Assembly (NCBI GenBank): GCA_037145635.1
Contig: JBBCXB010000007.1
Span: 62,001-126,000 of the forward strand
Source: JAATFS01 sp037145635
GTDB taxonomy: Bacteria; Pseudomonadota; Gammaproteobacteria; Xanthomonadales; Xanthomonadaceae
Reading direction: 5' to 3'
DNA length: 64,000 nucleotides
Shown: positions 36,694 through 48,238 of the stretch, piece by piece
How the letters are laid out: each line of letters opens with the position of its first letter
Numbering within the stretch: the stretch's first letter is position 1
The notes under the pieces: model-generated
Told to the model about the DNA's origin: nothing
Databases searched by the model: none
Seen by the model: only the letters and a program-made list of their open reading frames with translations
Made by a program: the position numbers and the translations under genes

Positions 36694-36733
36694 CGGGATC
36701 CGCGCATCCGGACGCGCGCAGGGGAGCGGCACG

Positions 36734-37453
36734 ATGAGCGAGTGGTACTACGCCGAAGGCAACCGTCAGCGGCACGGCCCGCTGCCGGCCGACGCCATCG
36801 TCGAACTCTATCGCTCCGGACGCATCGCCCTGGACACCCTGGTCTGGCGCGAGGGCATGCCGCAGTGGCAGCCGCTGGCCGAGGTCGCCGACGCGTTCGG
36901 GCTGGCGCAGTTCGTGCCGGTGGCGGAGGCGGTCGATGCCCCCGCGGGACCACCGCCCCTGCCGGCTTCCGTGCCCGGCGGGCCGGTCGCGGCCGGCCCG
37001 CCGCCGCGCCAGGGCCTGTCCGGCTGCGCGATCGCCGCCATCGTCGCCGCGATCGTCGGCGTGCTGCTGCTGGGAGTGGTCGGCGTGCTCGCCGCGATCG
37101 CGGTGCCCACCTACAACCAGTACCTGCAGCGCTCCAAGACCGCCGCCACGGTCGCCGCGATGGCGCCGCTGAAGCCCGAGGTGGCCGATTTCCACGCCCG
37201 CCAGGGCCGCTGCCCGATCAACGGCGATACCGGCTTCGGCCGTGCCGAGAGCTATGCCGGGGCGGGGCTGCGCTCGGTGCGCGTGGGCCGCTTCGACAAC
37301 GGCCACTGCGGCCTGGAGGCGATCCTGGCCGCGCCCGGGCACGACGGGATCGACGGCAAGGCGCTGTGGCTGGACTACGACCCCGAAGCCGAGGTCTGGA
37401 CGTGCAGCTCCGAGATCGACGACAAGCTGCTGCCACGCGACTGCCGCGGCTGA
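36734..37453 (+). CDS. GYF_2 (DUF4339) protein with pilin-like C-terminal half
   Basis: 239 residues. Residues 1-55 are a GYF_2/DUF4339 domain (WYYAEGNRQRHGPL and LVWREGMPQWQPL). A Pro/Ala/Gly-rich linker leads to one membrane helix (about 96-125). It runs into AIAVPTYNQYLQRSKTAATV, which closely resembles the start of mature type IV pilins; a Cys-containing globular end follows. The fusion suggests a membrane-anchored pilin-like domain displayed outside with a cytoplasmic GYF_2 domain inside. It has no prepilin peptidase site of usual form. Function is unknown. Confidence 0.8.
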   Translation: MSEWYYAEGNRQRHGPLPADAIVELYRSGRIALDTLVWREGMPQWQPLAEVADAFGLAQFVPVAEAVDAPAGPPPLPASVPGGPVAAGPPPRQGLSGCAIAAIVAAIVGVLLLGVVGVLAAIAVPTYNQYLQRSKTAATVAAMAPLKPEVADFHARQGRCPINGDTGFGRAESYAGAGLRSVRVGRFDNGHCGLEAILAAPGHDGIDGKALWLDYDPEAEVWTCSSEIDDKLLPRDCRG

Positions 37454-37493
37454 CCCTCCCTTCACTGCCTCCGCACTTCCTGGAAAACCGATC

Positions 37494-38399
37494 TTGACAC
37501 TCTGGTACTACGCCGACGCCCTGCACCACCGCCATGGCCCGCTGTCGGGCGAGGAACTGACGCTGCGCCTGGGGCGTGGCGAACTCGACGCCACCACCCT
37601 GGTCTGGCACGAAGGGCTGCCGCAGTGGCAGCCGCTGGGCGCCCACCTGGGCGAACTCGGGGCCGCGGCCGGCGCCGCGCCCGCCGTGCTGCCGGCCGCG
37701 GCCACCGATGTCGGCGTCCTCGCGGCCGCGCCGGTCGCTGCGCCGACCGACGCATCGCTGCCGCTGGCCACCGCTCCGGCCCTTGGCGCCGGCGCCGTGG
37801 TCTACGCCGGCCTGTGGCGCCGGGTGGCCGCCAACATCATCGACGGCCTGGTCACCTCGGTGGCGGTCTACGCACTGCTGATCCCGGTGCTGCTGGTGTT
37901 CGGCGTCGGCGCGTGGTCCGTGTCGGACGGCGCGCACGGCCAGGGCGCGGCACTCGGTCTGATGGCGTTCGTCTACGGCACGTCCCTGCTGCTGCCGGCC
38001 CTTTACACCGCCTGGATGCAGAGCAGCCGCCACCAGGCCACCCTGGGCAAGCTGGCCTGCGGCATCAAGGTCGTCCGCAGCGACGGCTCGCAGCTGCGGT
38101 TCTGGCGCAGCCTGCTGCGTTACGGGGTCTATGTGGCGGTCGTGCTGCTGACCCTGGGCCTCGGCCTGCTGGTCTCCGGCCTGATGGCCGGGCTCACCCG
38201 GCGCAAGCAGGCCCCGCACGACCTGGCCTGCGACACCCTGGTGGTGGACCGCTGGGCCTTCACGGCGCATCCGGAGCACCAGCGCGACCGCCTGGACACC
38301 GTGTCGATCGTGGTCCTGGCGCTGTACGGCATCTGCGTGGTCATCGCGCTGGCGGCGGTGGTGTTCCTGGTCGGGATGATCCGCCTCGGCCAGCACTGA
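37494..38399 (+). CDS. GYF_2-RDD domain membrane protein, TTG start
   Basis: 301 residues from TTG 37494, with TGGAAAA upstream. It is the only nearby start that leaves the whole GYF_2 domain (LWYYADALHHRHGPL and LVWHEGLPQWQPL) and nothing extra. After an Ala-rich linker comes an RDD domain: YAGLWRRVAANIIDGLVTS, TLGKLACGIKVVRSDGSQL, with four to five hydrophobic helices. RDD proteins include ion or proton antiporters, but most are uncharacterised. The GYF_2 domain is clearly paralogous to the one in the gene 40 bp upstream. Confidence 0.83.
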   Translation: MTLWYYADALHHRHGPLSGEELTLRLGRGELDATTLVWHEGLPQWQPLGAHLGELGAAAGAAPAVLPAAATDVGVLAAAPVAAPTDASLPLATAPALGAGAVVYAGLWRRVAANIIDGLVTSVAVYALLIPVLLVFGVGAWSVSDGAHGQGAALGLMAFVYGTSLLLPALYTAWMQSSRHQATLGKLACGIKVVRSDGSQLRFWRSLLRYGVYVAVVLLTLGLGLLVSGLMAGLTRRKQAPHDLACDTLVVDRWAFTAHPEHQRDRLDTVSIVVLALYGICVVIALAAVVFLVGMIRLGQH

Positions 38400-38534
38400 G
38401 CGTCCGCCACGGCGGCATGAGGCCGGCCCGGGCCCGCCCGCCGGCCAACCGGACGACCCGGAGCGGCGGCGGCCCTCCGGCGGGCTTGACAGCCCGGTCG
38501 TCACCATGATTCCACTAATAATATAGAGTGCTGC

Positions 38535-38563
38535 ACGCCCGGGGGAGCCGACTCCCCGGGCGT
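38535..38563 (+). promoter_or_regulatory. GC-rich hairpin in the topA leader
   Basis: ACGCCCGGGG and CCCCGGGCGT pair as a long stem (12 bp with one bulged G) about 100 bp before the topA start, just after an AT-rich TAATAATATAGAG that may be the -10 region. No T tract follows. It may be an attenuator, a leader structure or a supercoiling-sensitive element. A lone TTGACA at 38486-38491 is too far from the AT-rich stretch for a normal promoter. Confidence 0.4.
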
Positions 38564-38658
38564 CTGCGTCTGGGATGCGCGCTGTCTGCTTCCCTCGACC
38601 GGCCAATTAGGCCACCCTACCCGCCCCTCAGGGCCCTTGCCCGAAGAACCCGTCAACC

Positions 38659-41139
<2,481 letters not shown>

Positions 41140-41265
41140 GCCGGCGGAACCCGGCGCCCCGCCGGGGTGCAGGCGTGCGGGATGCGTCCCGCCTTGTCGC
41201 CCCGTCGTCCCCCGTCCACGCGCGCGGCGCGAACCGACGCCGTCCGCCCCATCCGCAGACCGCTC

Positions 41266-41838
41266 ATGTCCACCCTGCCTAGCGAACTCACCCTGGCCAC
41301 CGCCGTGGCGGCGTTGCGGGACGGCGGCGTGATCGCCTATCCCACCGAGGCCGTCTGGGGGGTGGGCTGCGACCCGCGCCAGCCGGCCGCGGTGCAGGAG
41401 CTGCTGGCGATCAAGCAGCGCCCCGTCGAGAAAGGCGTGATCGTGGTCGCCACCGACCTCGATCCGCTGCGGCCCTGGCTGGACCTGGACCGGGTGCCGG
41501 CCGCGCGCCTGCATGCGGTGCGGGCCAGCTGGCCGGGCCCGCACACCTGGATCCTGCCGGCGAGCGCGCAGGCGCCGCGCTGGATCACCGGCGACCACAG
41601 CGGGCTCGCCGTGCGCATCAGCGCCCATCCGCTCGTCGCCGCGCTGTGCCGCGCCTGGGGCGCGCCGCTGGTGTCCACCAGTGCCAACCTCGCCGGCCGG
41701 CCGCCGGCGCGCCAGCGCGCCGAGCTGGACCCTGCGCTGCTGTCGCGCCTGGCCGGCGTGCTCGACGGCGCCACCGGCGGCCTCGCCCAGCCCACGCCGA
41801 TCCGCGACGCCCTCACCGGGCAGGTGCTCCGGCTCTAG
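41266..41838 (+). CDS. tsaC: Threonylcarbamoyl-AMP synthase TsaC
   Basis: 190 residues from the ATG at 41266, the usual short TsaC/YrdC length. The motifs IAYPTEAVWGVGCDP, KQRPVEKGVIVV, WPGPHTW and LVSTSANLAGRPP define the Sua5/YciO/YrdC fold. It makes threonylcarbamoyl-AMP for the t6A37 modification of tRNAs. It is directly downstream of topA, its conserved place. Confidence 0.95.
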   Translation: MSTLPSELTLATAVAALRDGGVIAYPTEAVWGVGCDPRQPAAVQELLAIKQRPVEKGVIVVATDLDPLRPWLDLDRVPAARLHAVRASWPGPHTWILPASAQAPRWITGDHSGLAVRISAHPLVAALCRAWGAPLVSTSANLAGRPPARQRAELDPALLSRLAGVLDGATGGLAQPTPIRDALTGQVLRL

Positions 41839-42020
41839 CCCGGAGCGCTGGCGCGCGCGAACGCGCGCCCGACCTGCCGGCCGCTCCCTGTGCCGCGCCG
41901 GCCACGCCCCGGCGCGCGGCCGGGCCGCGGCCGCCGGCGCGGCGGGCAGCCGGGCGGCGTCCCCGCGGTCGGCGGCCGCCTCCGCTTTGCGCCGCGCGCC
42001 TCAGCGCGCACTATGGCGGC

Positions 42021-42698
42021 ATGTGCCCGTTCCCGACCCGCCTGCCCGTCGTGCTCCTGCTGCTGGCCCTGCCGGGGGCGGCCACGGCGGCCGAGGCCAG
42101 CGACCCCAACGTCCGCATCTACCGCTGCGTGGCCAGCTCCGGCGCCGTCTCGCTGCAGGACGCGCCCTGCGGCGAGGGCCGCCAGCAGGTGCTGAACCTG
42201 CAGCGTCCGCAGGACCCGCCGGCCCGCGCGGCGAGCACGGCGGTGCCCGCCGCCACGCCTGCGGTGCCGCCCCGCGAGGTCCGCATCGTCACGGTGCAGC
42301 CGCCGCAGCCGCTGTACGAATGCATCAGCGCCGACGGCGAGCGCTACACCAGCGACACCGCCGAGGGGCGTCCGCGGCAGGTGACCACCTGGGCCTACGG
42401 CTATGCCCCGGGCGGCGTGCGCGGGCATCCGGCGCGGCCACGGCCGCCGGCCGGCTCGCGGCCACCGCACGACGGGAGCGGCCACCGTCCGGCGGGCGGG
42501 GTGATCGTGCCCTACAGCGTGGAGGTGCGCGACGAGTGCCACGCGCTCCCGCAGCAGGAGGTCTGCGCACGCCTGGCCGATCGCCGCTGGGAACTGATCC
42601 GGCGCTACAACAGCGCCCTGCAGAGCGAGCGCGAGGCGCTCGGGCGCGAGCAGCGCGGCATCGAGGCGCGGATGCACCAGGACTGCGGCCGCCCATGA
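42021..42698 (+). CDS. Secreted DUF4124-type protein
   Basis: 225 residues from the ATG at 42021. A signal peptide (LPVVLLLLALPGAATAA) precedes VRIYRCVASSGAVSLQDAPC, the DUF4124 pattern of a Cys pair around a short beta unit. A Pro/Arg/Gly-rich linker and a C-terminal region with DECHALPQQEVCARLADRRW follow. It is predicted periplasmic and disulfide-bonded; function is unknown. It overlaps the next gene by 4 nt, and the two share the whole plan, so they arose by duplication. Confidence 0.8.
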   Translation: MCPFPTRLPVVLLLLALPGAATAAEASDPNVRIYRCVASSGAVSLQDAPCGEGRQQVLNLQRPQDPPARAASTAVPAATPAVPPREVRIVTVQPPQPLYECISADGERYTSDTAEGRPRQVTTWAYGYAPGGVRGHPARPRPPAGSRPPHDGSGHRPAGGVIVPYSVEVRDECHALPQQEVCARLADRRWELIRRYNSALQSEREALGREQRGIEARMHQDCGRP

Positions 42699-43345
42699 GC
42701 CCGCGCTGGCTGGCCGGCCTGTGGCTGGTCGCGCTCGCGGCCGCGGCGCAGGACGTCACCATCTACCGCTGCACCGATGCCCAGGGCGCGCTGACGATCC
42801 AGAACATGCCGTGCCCGCGCGGCGTGCAACAGCAGAAGACCCGCATGGCCACCCCGCGCGCGCCGGCACCGGCACCGATGGTGGCGGCGCCCCGCCCGGC
42901 TTCTCCGCCCGTGGCGCCGGTGCCTGCGCCTGCCAAGGCCCCGGCACAGGCGCAGGCACCGGTCGACAGCGCGCCCGGTGCCGCCGCGCCGGCGCCGGAG
43001 CGCCTGCCGCCGCCCCCGCTGTTCGAGTGCACCGCGCAGGCCGGCGGCCGCTACCTGACCGAGCACGAGGCCGCGGCCACGCGGTGCCTGCCGCTGCGCG
43101 TCACCGGCCTGGACGGCAATCCCGCCACCGCCGCCGGCAGCGCCTGCGAGGTGGTCAGCGACCGCTGCGCGCGGGTGCCCGACCAGGACGCCTGCGAGGC
43201 CTGGGGCCGGTACGCGCAGGAGGCCGAGTCGGCCTGGCGCTTCGCCGCGCCGGAGCAGCGCGACGCCGCCGAACGCGAGCACGCCCGCCTGCGCCGCGTG
43301 CTCGACGAGAGCCGCTGCGGCGGCGACGGCGCGGCCGTGCGCTGA
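42695..43345 (+). CDS. Secreted DUF4124-type protein, paralogue of the preceding gene
   Basis: 216 residues. The ATG overlaps the upstream stop (ATGA). A signal peptide (LAGLWLVALAAAAQ) leads to VTIYRCTDAQGALTIQNMPC (DUF4124), then a long Pro/Ala linker (about 50-110) and a C-terminal domain with CTAQAGGRYLTEHEAAATRC and further Cys pairs. Role unknown; likely co-secreted with its neighbour. Confidence 0.8.
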   Translation: MSPRWLAGLWLVALAAAAQDVTIYRCTDAQGALTIQNMPCPRGVQQQKTRMATPRAPAPAPMVAAPRPASPPVAPVPAPAKAPAQAQAPVDSAPGAAAPAPERLPPPPLFECTAQAGGRYLTEHEAAATRCLPLRVTGLDGNPATAAGSACEVVSDRCARVPDQDACEAWGRYAQEAESAWRFAAPEQRDAAEREHARLRRVLDESRCGGDGAAVR

Positions 43346-43462
43346 CGCGCCCGGCGAGCGCGGTGTCCCGGGGTCACTCGGTGCGGCGCTCGCGTCCCGA
43401 CGCGTGGCCCGTTCGCGGCGACCGCGGGCACCGCCGGAGCCGGCGACGCATCACCGCTGCCT

Positions 43463-44239
43463 TCAGAAGCCGTAGCGCAGGAACCCGCCGTCGACCGCGA
43501 TGCACTCGCCGGTGATGTAGCTCGCCGCGGGCAGGCACAGGAAGCCGACCGCCGCGGCCACTTCCTCCGGTTCGCCGATCCGGCGCATCGGCGTGCGCTC
43601 GATCACCTGTTCGTAGTAGTCCGGGTCCGACAGCGGCGCGGAGGTGCGGCGGGTGCGGATGTACCACGGCGCCACCGCGTTGACGCGGATGCCGTCCTCG
43701 GCCCATTCCACCGCCAGGTTGCGGGTCATCTGGTGCATCGCCGCCTTGGTCATGCCGTACGGCGCGCCGCTGCGCACGTGGGTGGCGCCGGACACGCTGC
43801 CGACGTTGACGATGGCCGAGGCCGCGTGCCGCGCCAGCAGCGGGTGTGCGTAGCGCGACAGCTCGAACGCCGAGAACAGGTTGGTCTCGAAGATCCCGCG
43901 CCACTCGTCCTCGGTGTAGTCGATCGCGGCGCGGCTGACGTTGCCGCCGGCATTGTTGACCAGCAGGTGCAGGCCGTCGGCATGGTCCTCGACCCAGTCC
44001 AGGATCGCGCGGCGGTCCTCGTCGTCGGCCACGTCGGCGGCCAGGCCATGCAGCTCGCGCTCGGGGAATTCCTCGGCCAGCTCGTCGCGCACCTGCGCAA
44101 GGGTGTCGGCGTCGCGCGCCACCATCATCAGGTCGGCGCCGAAGCCGAGCAGCTCGCGCGCGATGGCCAGGCCGATGCCGGCGCTCGCGCCGGTGATCAG
44201 GGCGGTCTGTCCATCCAGCCGCCAGCGGTGCTGTGTCAC
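43463..44239 (-). CDS. Short-chain dehydrogenase/reductase, tropinone-reductase-like
   Basis: 258 residues from GTG 44239 (a much longer upstream frame is shadow). Rossmann loop TGASAGIGLAIA, LLVNNAGGN, the catalytic serine in NVGSVSG and YGMTK (Y-x-x-x-K), then VNAVAPWYIRT, are all in place, so it should be an active NAD(P)H-dependent oxidoreductase. ITGECIAVDGGFLRYGF ends it in the usual way. The subclass resembles tropinone reductases by sequence feel; the substrate is unknown. Confidence 0.87.
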   Translation of the reverse strand: MTQHRWRLDGQTALITGASAGIGLAIARELLGFGADLMMVARDADTLAQVRDELAEEFPERELHGLAADVADDEDRRAILDWVEDHADGLHLLVNNAGGNVSRAAIDYTEDEWRGIFETNLFSAFELSRYAHPLLARHAASAIVNVGSVSGATHVRSGAPYGMTKAAMHQMTRNLAVEWAEDGIRVNAVAPWYIRTRRTSAPLSDPDYYEQVIERTPMRRIGEPEEVAAAVGFLCLPAASYITGECIAVDGGFLRYGF

Positions 44240-44345
44240 GTGGGTTCTCCGTTGGGCGGTCTCACTCCCGGGCGCCGCGCCGGTCCACACGGCGGGCGGA
44301 CGCGGGGGGCGTAGGATACCTCCACCCGGAACGAGGGCAGTGCCG

Positions 44346-44561
44346 ATGTTGACCAAGTGGAATGCGGTTGTGCTGTTGCCGTTGCTGCTGGGCGCCTGCC
44401 AGCGCCCGCCGGCGCCGCCCACCGACCGTCCGCCCGAGCCGCAGGCCAGTGCGCTGCGCGACGGCCTGCAGCGTCCGCTCGACGCGGCGCATGCCGCGCA
44501 GCAGCGCGTGGACCGGGCCGCGGCCGCACAGCGCCAGGCGATCGATACCGCCACCCAGTGA
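44346..44561 (+). CDS. Small lipoprotein
   Basis: 71 residues: a hydrophobic leader (VVLLPLLLGAC) with an LLGAC lipobox, so processing at about Cys18 is expected. A Pro-rich linker and an Ala/Gln/Arg helical tail follow. No family known to me. It is divergent from the SDR gene and convergent with sppA, with a long palindrome in the gap downstream. Confidence 0.6.
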   Translation: MLTKWNAVVLLPLLLGACQRPPAPPTDRPPEPQASALRDGLQRPLDAAHAAQQRVDRAAAAQRQAIDTATQ

Positions 44562-44616
44562 GCGCAGCCGGGCGCCGCGGCGTGGTCCCGGCGCCACCGG
44601 CCGGCTTGTGTAGGAA

Positions 44617-44660
44617 GGGCCTGTTTCCGGTGCTGCCGAGGCAGCACCAAAAACAGGCCC
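44617..44660. repeat. Long intergenic palindrome between convergent genes
   Basis: Outer arms GGGCCTGTTT (44617-44626) and AAACAGGCCC (44651-44660) and inner arms GGTGCTGCC and GGCAGCACC pair perfectly, separated only by 2-nt mismatches and a 2-nt loop. It lies between a lipoprotein gene and sppA, whose 3' ends face each other. A terminator for both or a REP-like dispersed repeat is likely. Confidence 0.6.
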
Positions 44661-44715
44661 CCCGGCGTGCCGCCACCGTCGAGCCCGGGCCGCGCGCGGC
44701 CCGGGCTCGATGCGG

Positions 44716-46617
44716 TCAGAAGCCGCAGAAGCAGTACGCCAGCGACTTCACCGGCGCACCGCCGGCCTTGCTCTCGCGGACCGCGTCCTCGACGAAGCGC
44801 AGCTGCGTATCCATCTCCGGCATCGAGCGCGCCAGCAGCATCCGCGCCATCCCGGAATCGCCCAGCGCCCACGCGCCGGCGCGGCTGCTGGCGAAGTCGT
44901 TCATGAACTGCGCGAACGGCGTGGCCGCCTTCTCGACATAGCGCACGCGGAACTTGCCCTGGGTCAGCTTGGCCCGGCTGGCCGCATCGGCCACCGCCTC
45001 GCGGGTGCCGCCGAACGCGTCCACCAGCCCGCGCTCCTTGGCCTGCGCGCCGCTCCAGACGCGGCCGCGGGCGACGTGGTCGATCGCCTCGACCGACTGG
45101 TGCCGCGCCTGCGCGACCTTGCCGGTGAAGTCGGCATAGCCCTTGTTGATCACCGACTGGATCACCTGGCCCACCGCCGGGTCCATCGGCCGCGAGATGT
45201 CGAACGCGCCGGCGAAACGGGTGGTGCCCACGCCGTCGGTGTGCACGCCGATCTTGCCCAGCGTGCGGGTGATGTTGGGGATCATGCCGAAGATGCCGAT
45301 CGAGCCGCTGATCGTGGACGGGTCGGCGTAGATGCGGTCGGCATCCATGCTGATCCAGTAGCCGCCGGAAGCGGCCAGGTCGCCCATCGACACCACCACC
45401 GGCTTGCCGGCGGCCTTCAGCGCCACCACCTCGCGGCGGATCTGCTCGGAGGCGAACACCTCGCCGCCGGGCGAATCCACGCGCAGCACCACGGCCTTGA
45501 CGTCGTCGTCATCGCGCGCCTCGCGCAGCAGCGCCGCGGTCGACTCGCCGCCGACCTTGCCGGCCGGCTGCTCGCCGCCACTGATCTCGCCCGCCGCCAC
45601 CACCACCGCCACCTGCGGACGCGAGTCCATCGGCGAGCGGCGCGCGTCGAGCTGGGCCAGGTAGGCGCCGAAGTCGACGTTGCGGAACCCCTCGTCGGCA
45701 TCGCTGTCGGCCACGCCGCGCTGGGTCAGCAGCGCGTCGACCTGCTCGCGCGTCTTCAGTCCGTCCACCAGCTTCTGCTGCAGCGCGAACTTGGCCAGGT
45801 CGCCGCCGGCCGCGGCGACGCCCTCGGGCAGGGTGTCGATCCCGGCGGCGATCTGCGCGGGGCTGAGCTTGCGCGCCTTGGCGATGTCGGCCAGGTAGCG
45901 CTGCCACACGTCGTTCATCCAGAACAGGTCCGCCTCCTTGGCGTCGGCCGAGGCCGCGTCCAGGATGTACGGCTCGGCCGCGGACTTGTACTCGCCGACG
46001 CGGAACAGGTGCACGTCCACGCCCAGCTTTTCCTGCAGGCCCTCGCGGAAGTACTGGCGATAGCGGCCCAGGCCTTCCAGCACCACCCCGCCCATCGGGT
46101 CCAGGTAGACCTCGTCGGCCTGCGCGGCCAGCAGGTACTGCGCCTGCGTCATGTTCTCGCTGAAGGCCACCAGCTGCTTGCCGGAGGCGCGCAGTCCCTG
46201 CAGCGCCGTGGCGACCTCGCGCAGCGAGGCGAAGCCCGACGGCTGCAGCTTGTCCAGGTCCAGCAGCACGCGCTCGATCTTCTTGTCGTCGCGCGCCGCC
46301 TCGATCACCCGGATCAGGTCGCGCAGCTGCACTTCCTCGGCGCCCTTGTCGCCCACCGCGCGCGCCAGCGTGCGGCTCACCGGGTCGGCGCTGAACTGCT
46401 CGACCAGCTTGCCCTCCGGCGCGATCACCAGCGTGGTGCGATCGTGCAGCGGCTTGACGCCGTTGCCGCGCGCCAGCAGCGCCGTGAACATCAGCAGCAC
46501 CAGCAGCAGGAACCCGAAGAACACCAGGTTCAGGATCAGGCGCCGGGTGAAGTTCATCACATCCCACAGGCCAACGAAGAAGCTGGCGATGGGATTGCGA
46601 CGCACGGGTTGATTCAT
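44716..46617 (-). CDS. sppA: Signal peptide peptidase SppA, 67-kDa type
   Basis: 633 residues from the ATG at 46617 (MNQPVRRNPIASFFVGLWD). One N-terminal membrane anchor (about 25-48), then two tandem ClpP-like domains. The catalytic pair is K211 (VGEYKSAAEP) and S417 (LAASGGYWIS), close to K209/S409 of E. coli. It degrades leftover signal peptides in the inner membrane. The C-terminal domain also contains the conserved STISGSIGIFG strand. Confidence 0.95.
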   Translation of the reverse strand: MNQPVRRNPIASFFVGLWDVMNFTRRLILNLVFFGFLLLVLLMFTALLARGNGVKPLHDRTTLVIAPEGKLVEQFSADPVSRTLARAVGDKGAEEVQLRDLIRVIEAARDDKKIERVLLDLDKLQPSGFASLREVATALQGLRASGKQLVAFSENMTQAQYLLAAQADEVYLDPMGGVVLEGLGRYRQYFREGLQEKLGVDVHLFRVGEYKSAAEPYILDAASADAKEADLFWMNDVWQRYLADIAKARKLSPAQIAAGIDTLPEGVAAAGGDLAKFALQQKLVDGLKTREQVDALLTQRGVADSDADEGFRNVDFGAYLAQLDARRSPMDSRPQVAVVVAAGEISGGEQPAGKVGGESTAALLREARDDDDVKAVVLRVDSPGGEVFASEQIRREVVALKAAGKPVVVSMGDLAASGGYWISMDADRIYADPSTISGSIGIFGMIPNITRTLGKIGVHTDGVGTTRFAGAFDISRPMDPAVGQVIQSVINKGYADFTGKVAQARHQSVEAIDHVARGRVWSGAQAKERGLVDAFGGTREAVADAASRAKLTQGKFRVRYVEKAATPFAQFMNDFASSRAGAWALGDSGMARMLLARSMPEMDTQLRFVEDAVRESKAGGAPVKSLAYCFCGF

Positions 46618-46696
46618 GGAAAGCTCCGTCGGGGAAGGCATCTTTACGAACGCGTCCAGCATACCGGCTGCACCGGCCGCCGGCATGCGCTGGAAG

Positions 46697-48061
46697 TCAG
46701 GGGGGCGCCAGCCCCATGCGCCGGCTGGTGACGCGGAAGCGCCAGCCCATCAGCACCGCCGCCGCGGTCAGGCCGAGGATCAGGCCGATCCACATGCCCT
46801 GCGGTCCCCAGCCCAGGCCCAGGCCGAGCCCGGCCCCGAGCGGCATGCCCAGGCCCCAGTACGACAGGATCGCCAGGAACATCGGCACCCGGGTGTCCTT
46901 GAGCCCGCGCAGCGCGCCGGCCGACAGCACCTGGATGCCGTCCGGGAACTGGAAGGTGGCGGCGAACAGCAGCAGCGTCGAGGCCAGCGTCGCCACCGCC
47001 ACGTCATCGGTGTAGACCCCGACGATCGCGCCGTGCCCCACCAGCAACGTGCCGGCCGACAGCGTCTGCGTGCCCAGCACGATCAGGTAGCCGGCCCACG
47101 CCGCGCGGCGCATCGCCAGCGCATCGCCGCGGCCCACCGCGTGGCCCACGCGCACCGTGGTGGCCTCGGCCACGCCCATCGGCACCATGAAGCACAGCTG
47201 CGAGACGTTGATCGCGATCTGGTGCGCGGCGGCCTCGGTCGAGCCCAGCCGTCCGATCAGCAACGCGGTGACGATGAACAGCCCGCCCTCCATCAGCACG
47301 GTGATGCCGATCGGCAGGCCGGTGCGCAGCAGGTCGCGGATCGGCGCCCAGCGCGGGCCTTCCCAGTGCGCGAACAGCTGCAGGTGGGCGAAGCGCCGCG
47401 AGCGCCACAGGTAGAGGCCGAACGCCGTGGCCTGCAGCCACATCGTCGCGGCCGAGGCGATGCCCAGGCCCTCGGCGCCGTGCTCGGCAAAGCCGAAGCG
47501 GCCATAGGTCAGCGCGTAGCCGAGCGGCCCCAGCACCAGCAGCCCGCCGAATCCCAGCAGCATGGTCGGCAGCGTCCAGTGCATGCCCTCGCTGAGATAG
47601 CGCATGCAGAAGTACAGCGTCAGCGCCGGGCCGCCCCAGCGCACCGCGTGCAGGAACGCGGTCGCGCCCGGCACGATGTCCGGGGCGATGCCGAAGGTCG
47701 GAAGCAGCGGCGGCACCACGCTGAGGAAGGCGAACATCACCAGGCCCAGCCCCAGCGCCAGCCACAGCGCCTGGCGGAACAGCGGCGCGATCTCGCGGTC
47801 GCGCCCGGCCCCGTGCAGCTGCGAGACCGACGCGGTCAGCGAGATCAGGGTGCCGATCGGGATCAGCATCGGCAGCCACAGCAGTGCCGTGCCGATGGTC
47901 ACCGCGGCCAGGGTGTGGGTGCCGTGGTGCCCGGCGATGACGTTGTCGACGAAGCCGATCAGGCCGGTGGAGACGTGGCCGAGCACGAGCGGGAGCGCAA
48001 GCAGGCCGGTGGCACGCACTTCGGACCCGAAGCGCGGCGTCAGCGCGGAAGAAACAGACAT
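46697..48061 (-). CDS. MATE-family multidrug efflux transporter (NorM-like)
   Basis: 454 residues from the ATG at 48061. About twelve hydrophobic helices in two homologous halves. LALPLVLGHVSTGLIGFVDN at the start, and GLPIGITVLMEGGLFIVTAL opening the second half, are typical of MATE proteins, which export cationic drugs using Na+ or H+ gradients. An acidic residue in helix 1 (FVD) is the usual coupling site. Located behind sppA on the same strand, with an 80-bp gap. Confidence 0.9.
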   Translation of the reverse strand: MSVSSALTPRFGSEVRATGLLALPLVLGHVSTGLIGFVDNVIAGHHGTHTLAAVTIGTALLWLPMLIPIGTLISLTASVSQLHGAGRDREIAPLFRQALWLALGLGLVMFAFLSVVPPLLPTFGIAPDIVPGATAFLHAVRWGGPALTLYFCMRYLSEGMHWTLPTMLLGFGGLLVLGPLGYALTYGRFGFAEHGAEGLGIASAATMWLQATAFGLYLWRSRRFAHLQLFAHWEGPRWAPIRDLLRTGLPIGITVLMEGGLFIVTALLIGRLGSTEAAAHQIAINVSQLCFMVPMGVAEATTVRVGHAVGRGDALAMRRAAWAGYLIVLGTQTLSAGTLLVGHGAIVGVYTDDVAVATLASTLLLFAATFQFPDGIQVLSAGALRGLKDTRVPMFLAILSYWGLGMPLGAGLGLGLGWGPQGMWIGLILGLTAAAVLMGWRFRVTSRRMGLAPP

Positions 48062-48238
48062 GAAAGGTGGGAGCGCGTACTTCGGTAGCGTCTGGAACAG
48101 CGCTGGCACCGGGTCGCGTGAGCCGGGTATGTTACCTGCCCGGCCGCGCCGGCGCATGGCCGGCGCCCGCTCCGCGGCCGCATGCCCGCCCATTTGGCGG
48201 CGTGTTCGCCCGCGCGGCCGCGGCGGCCAGCCCTGCGC

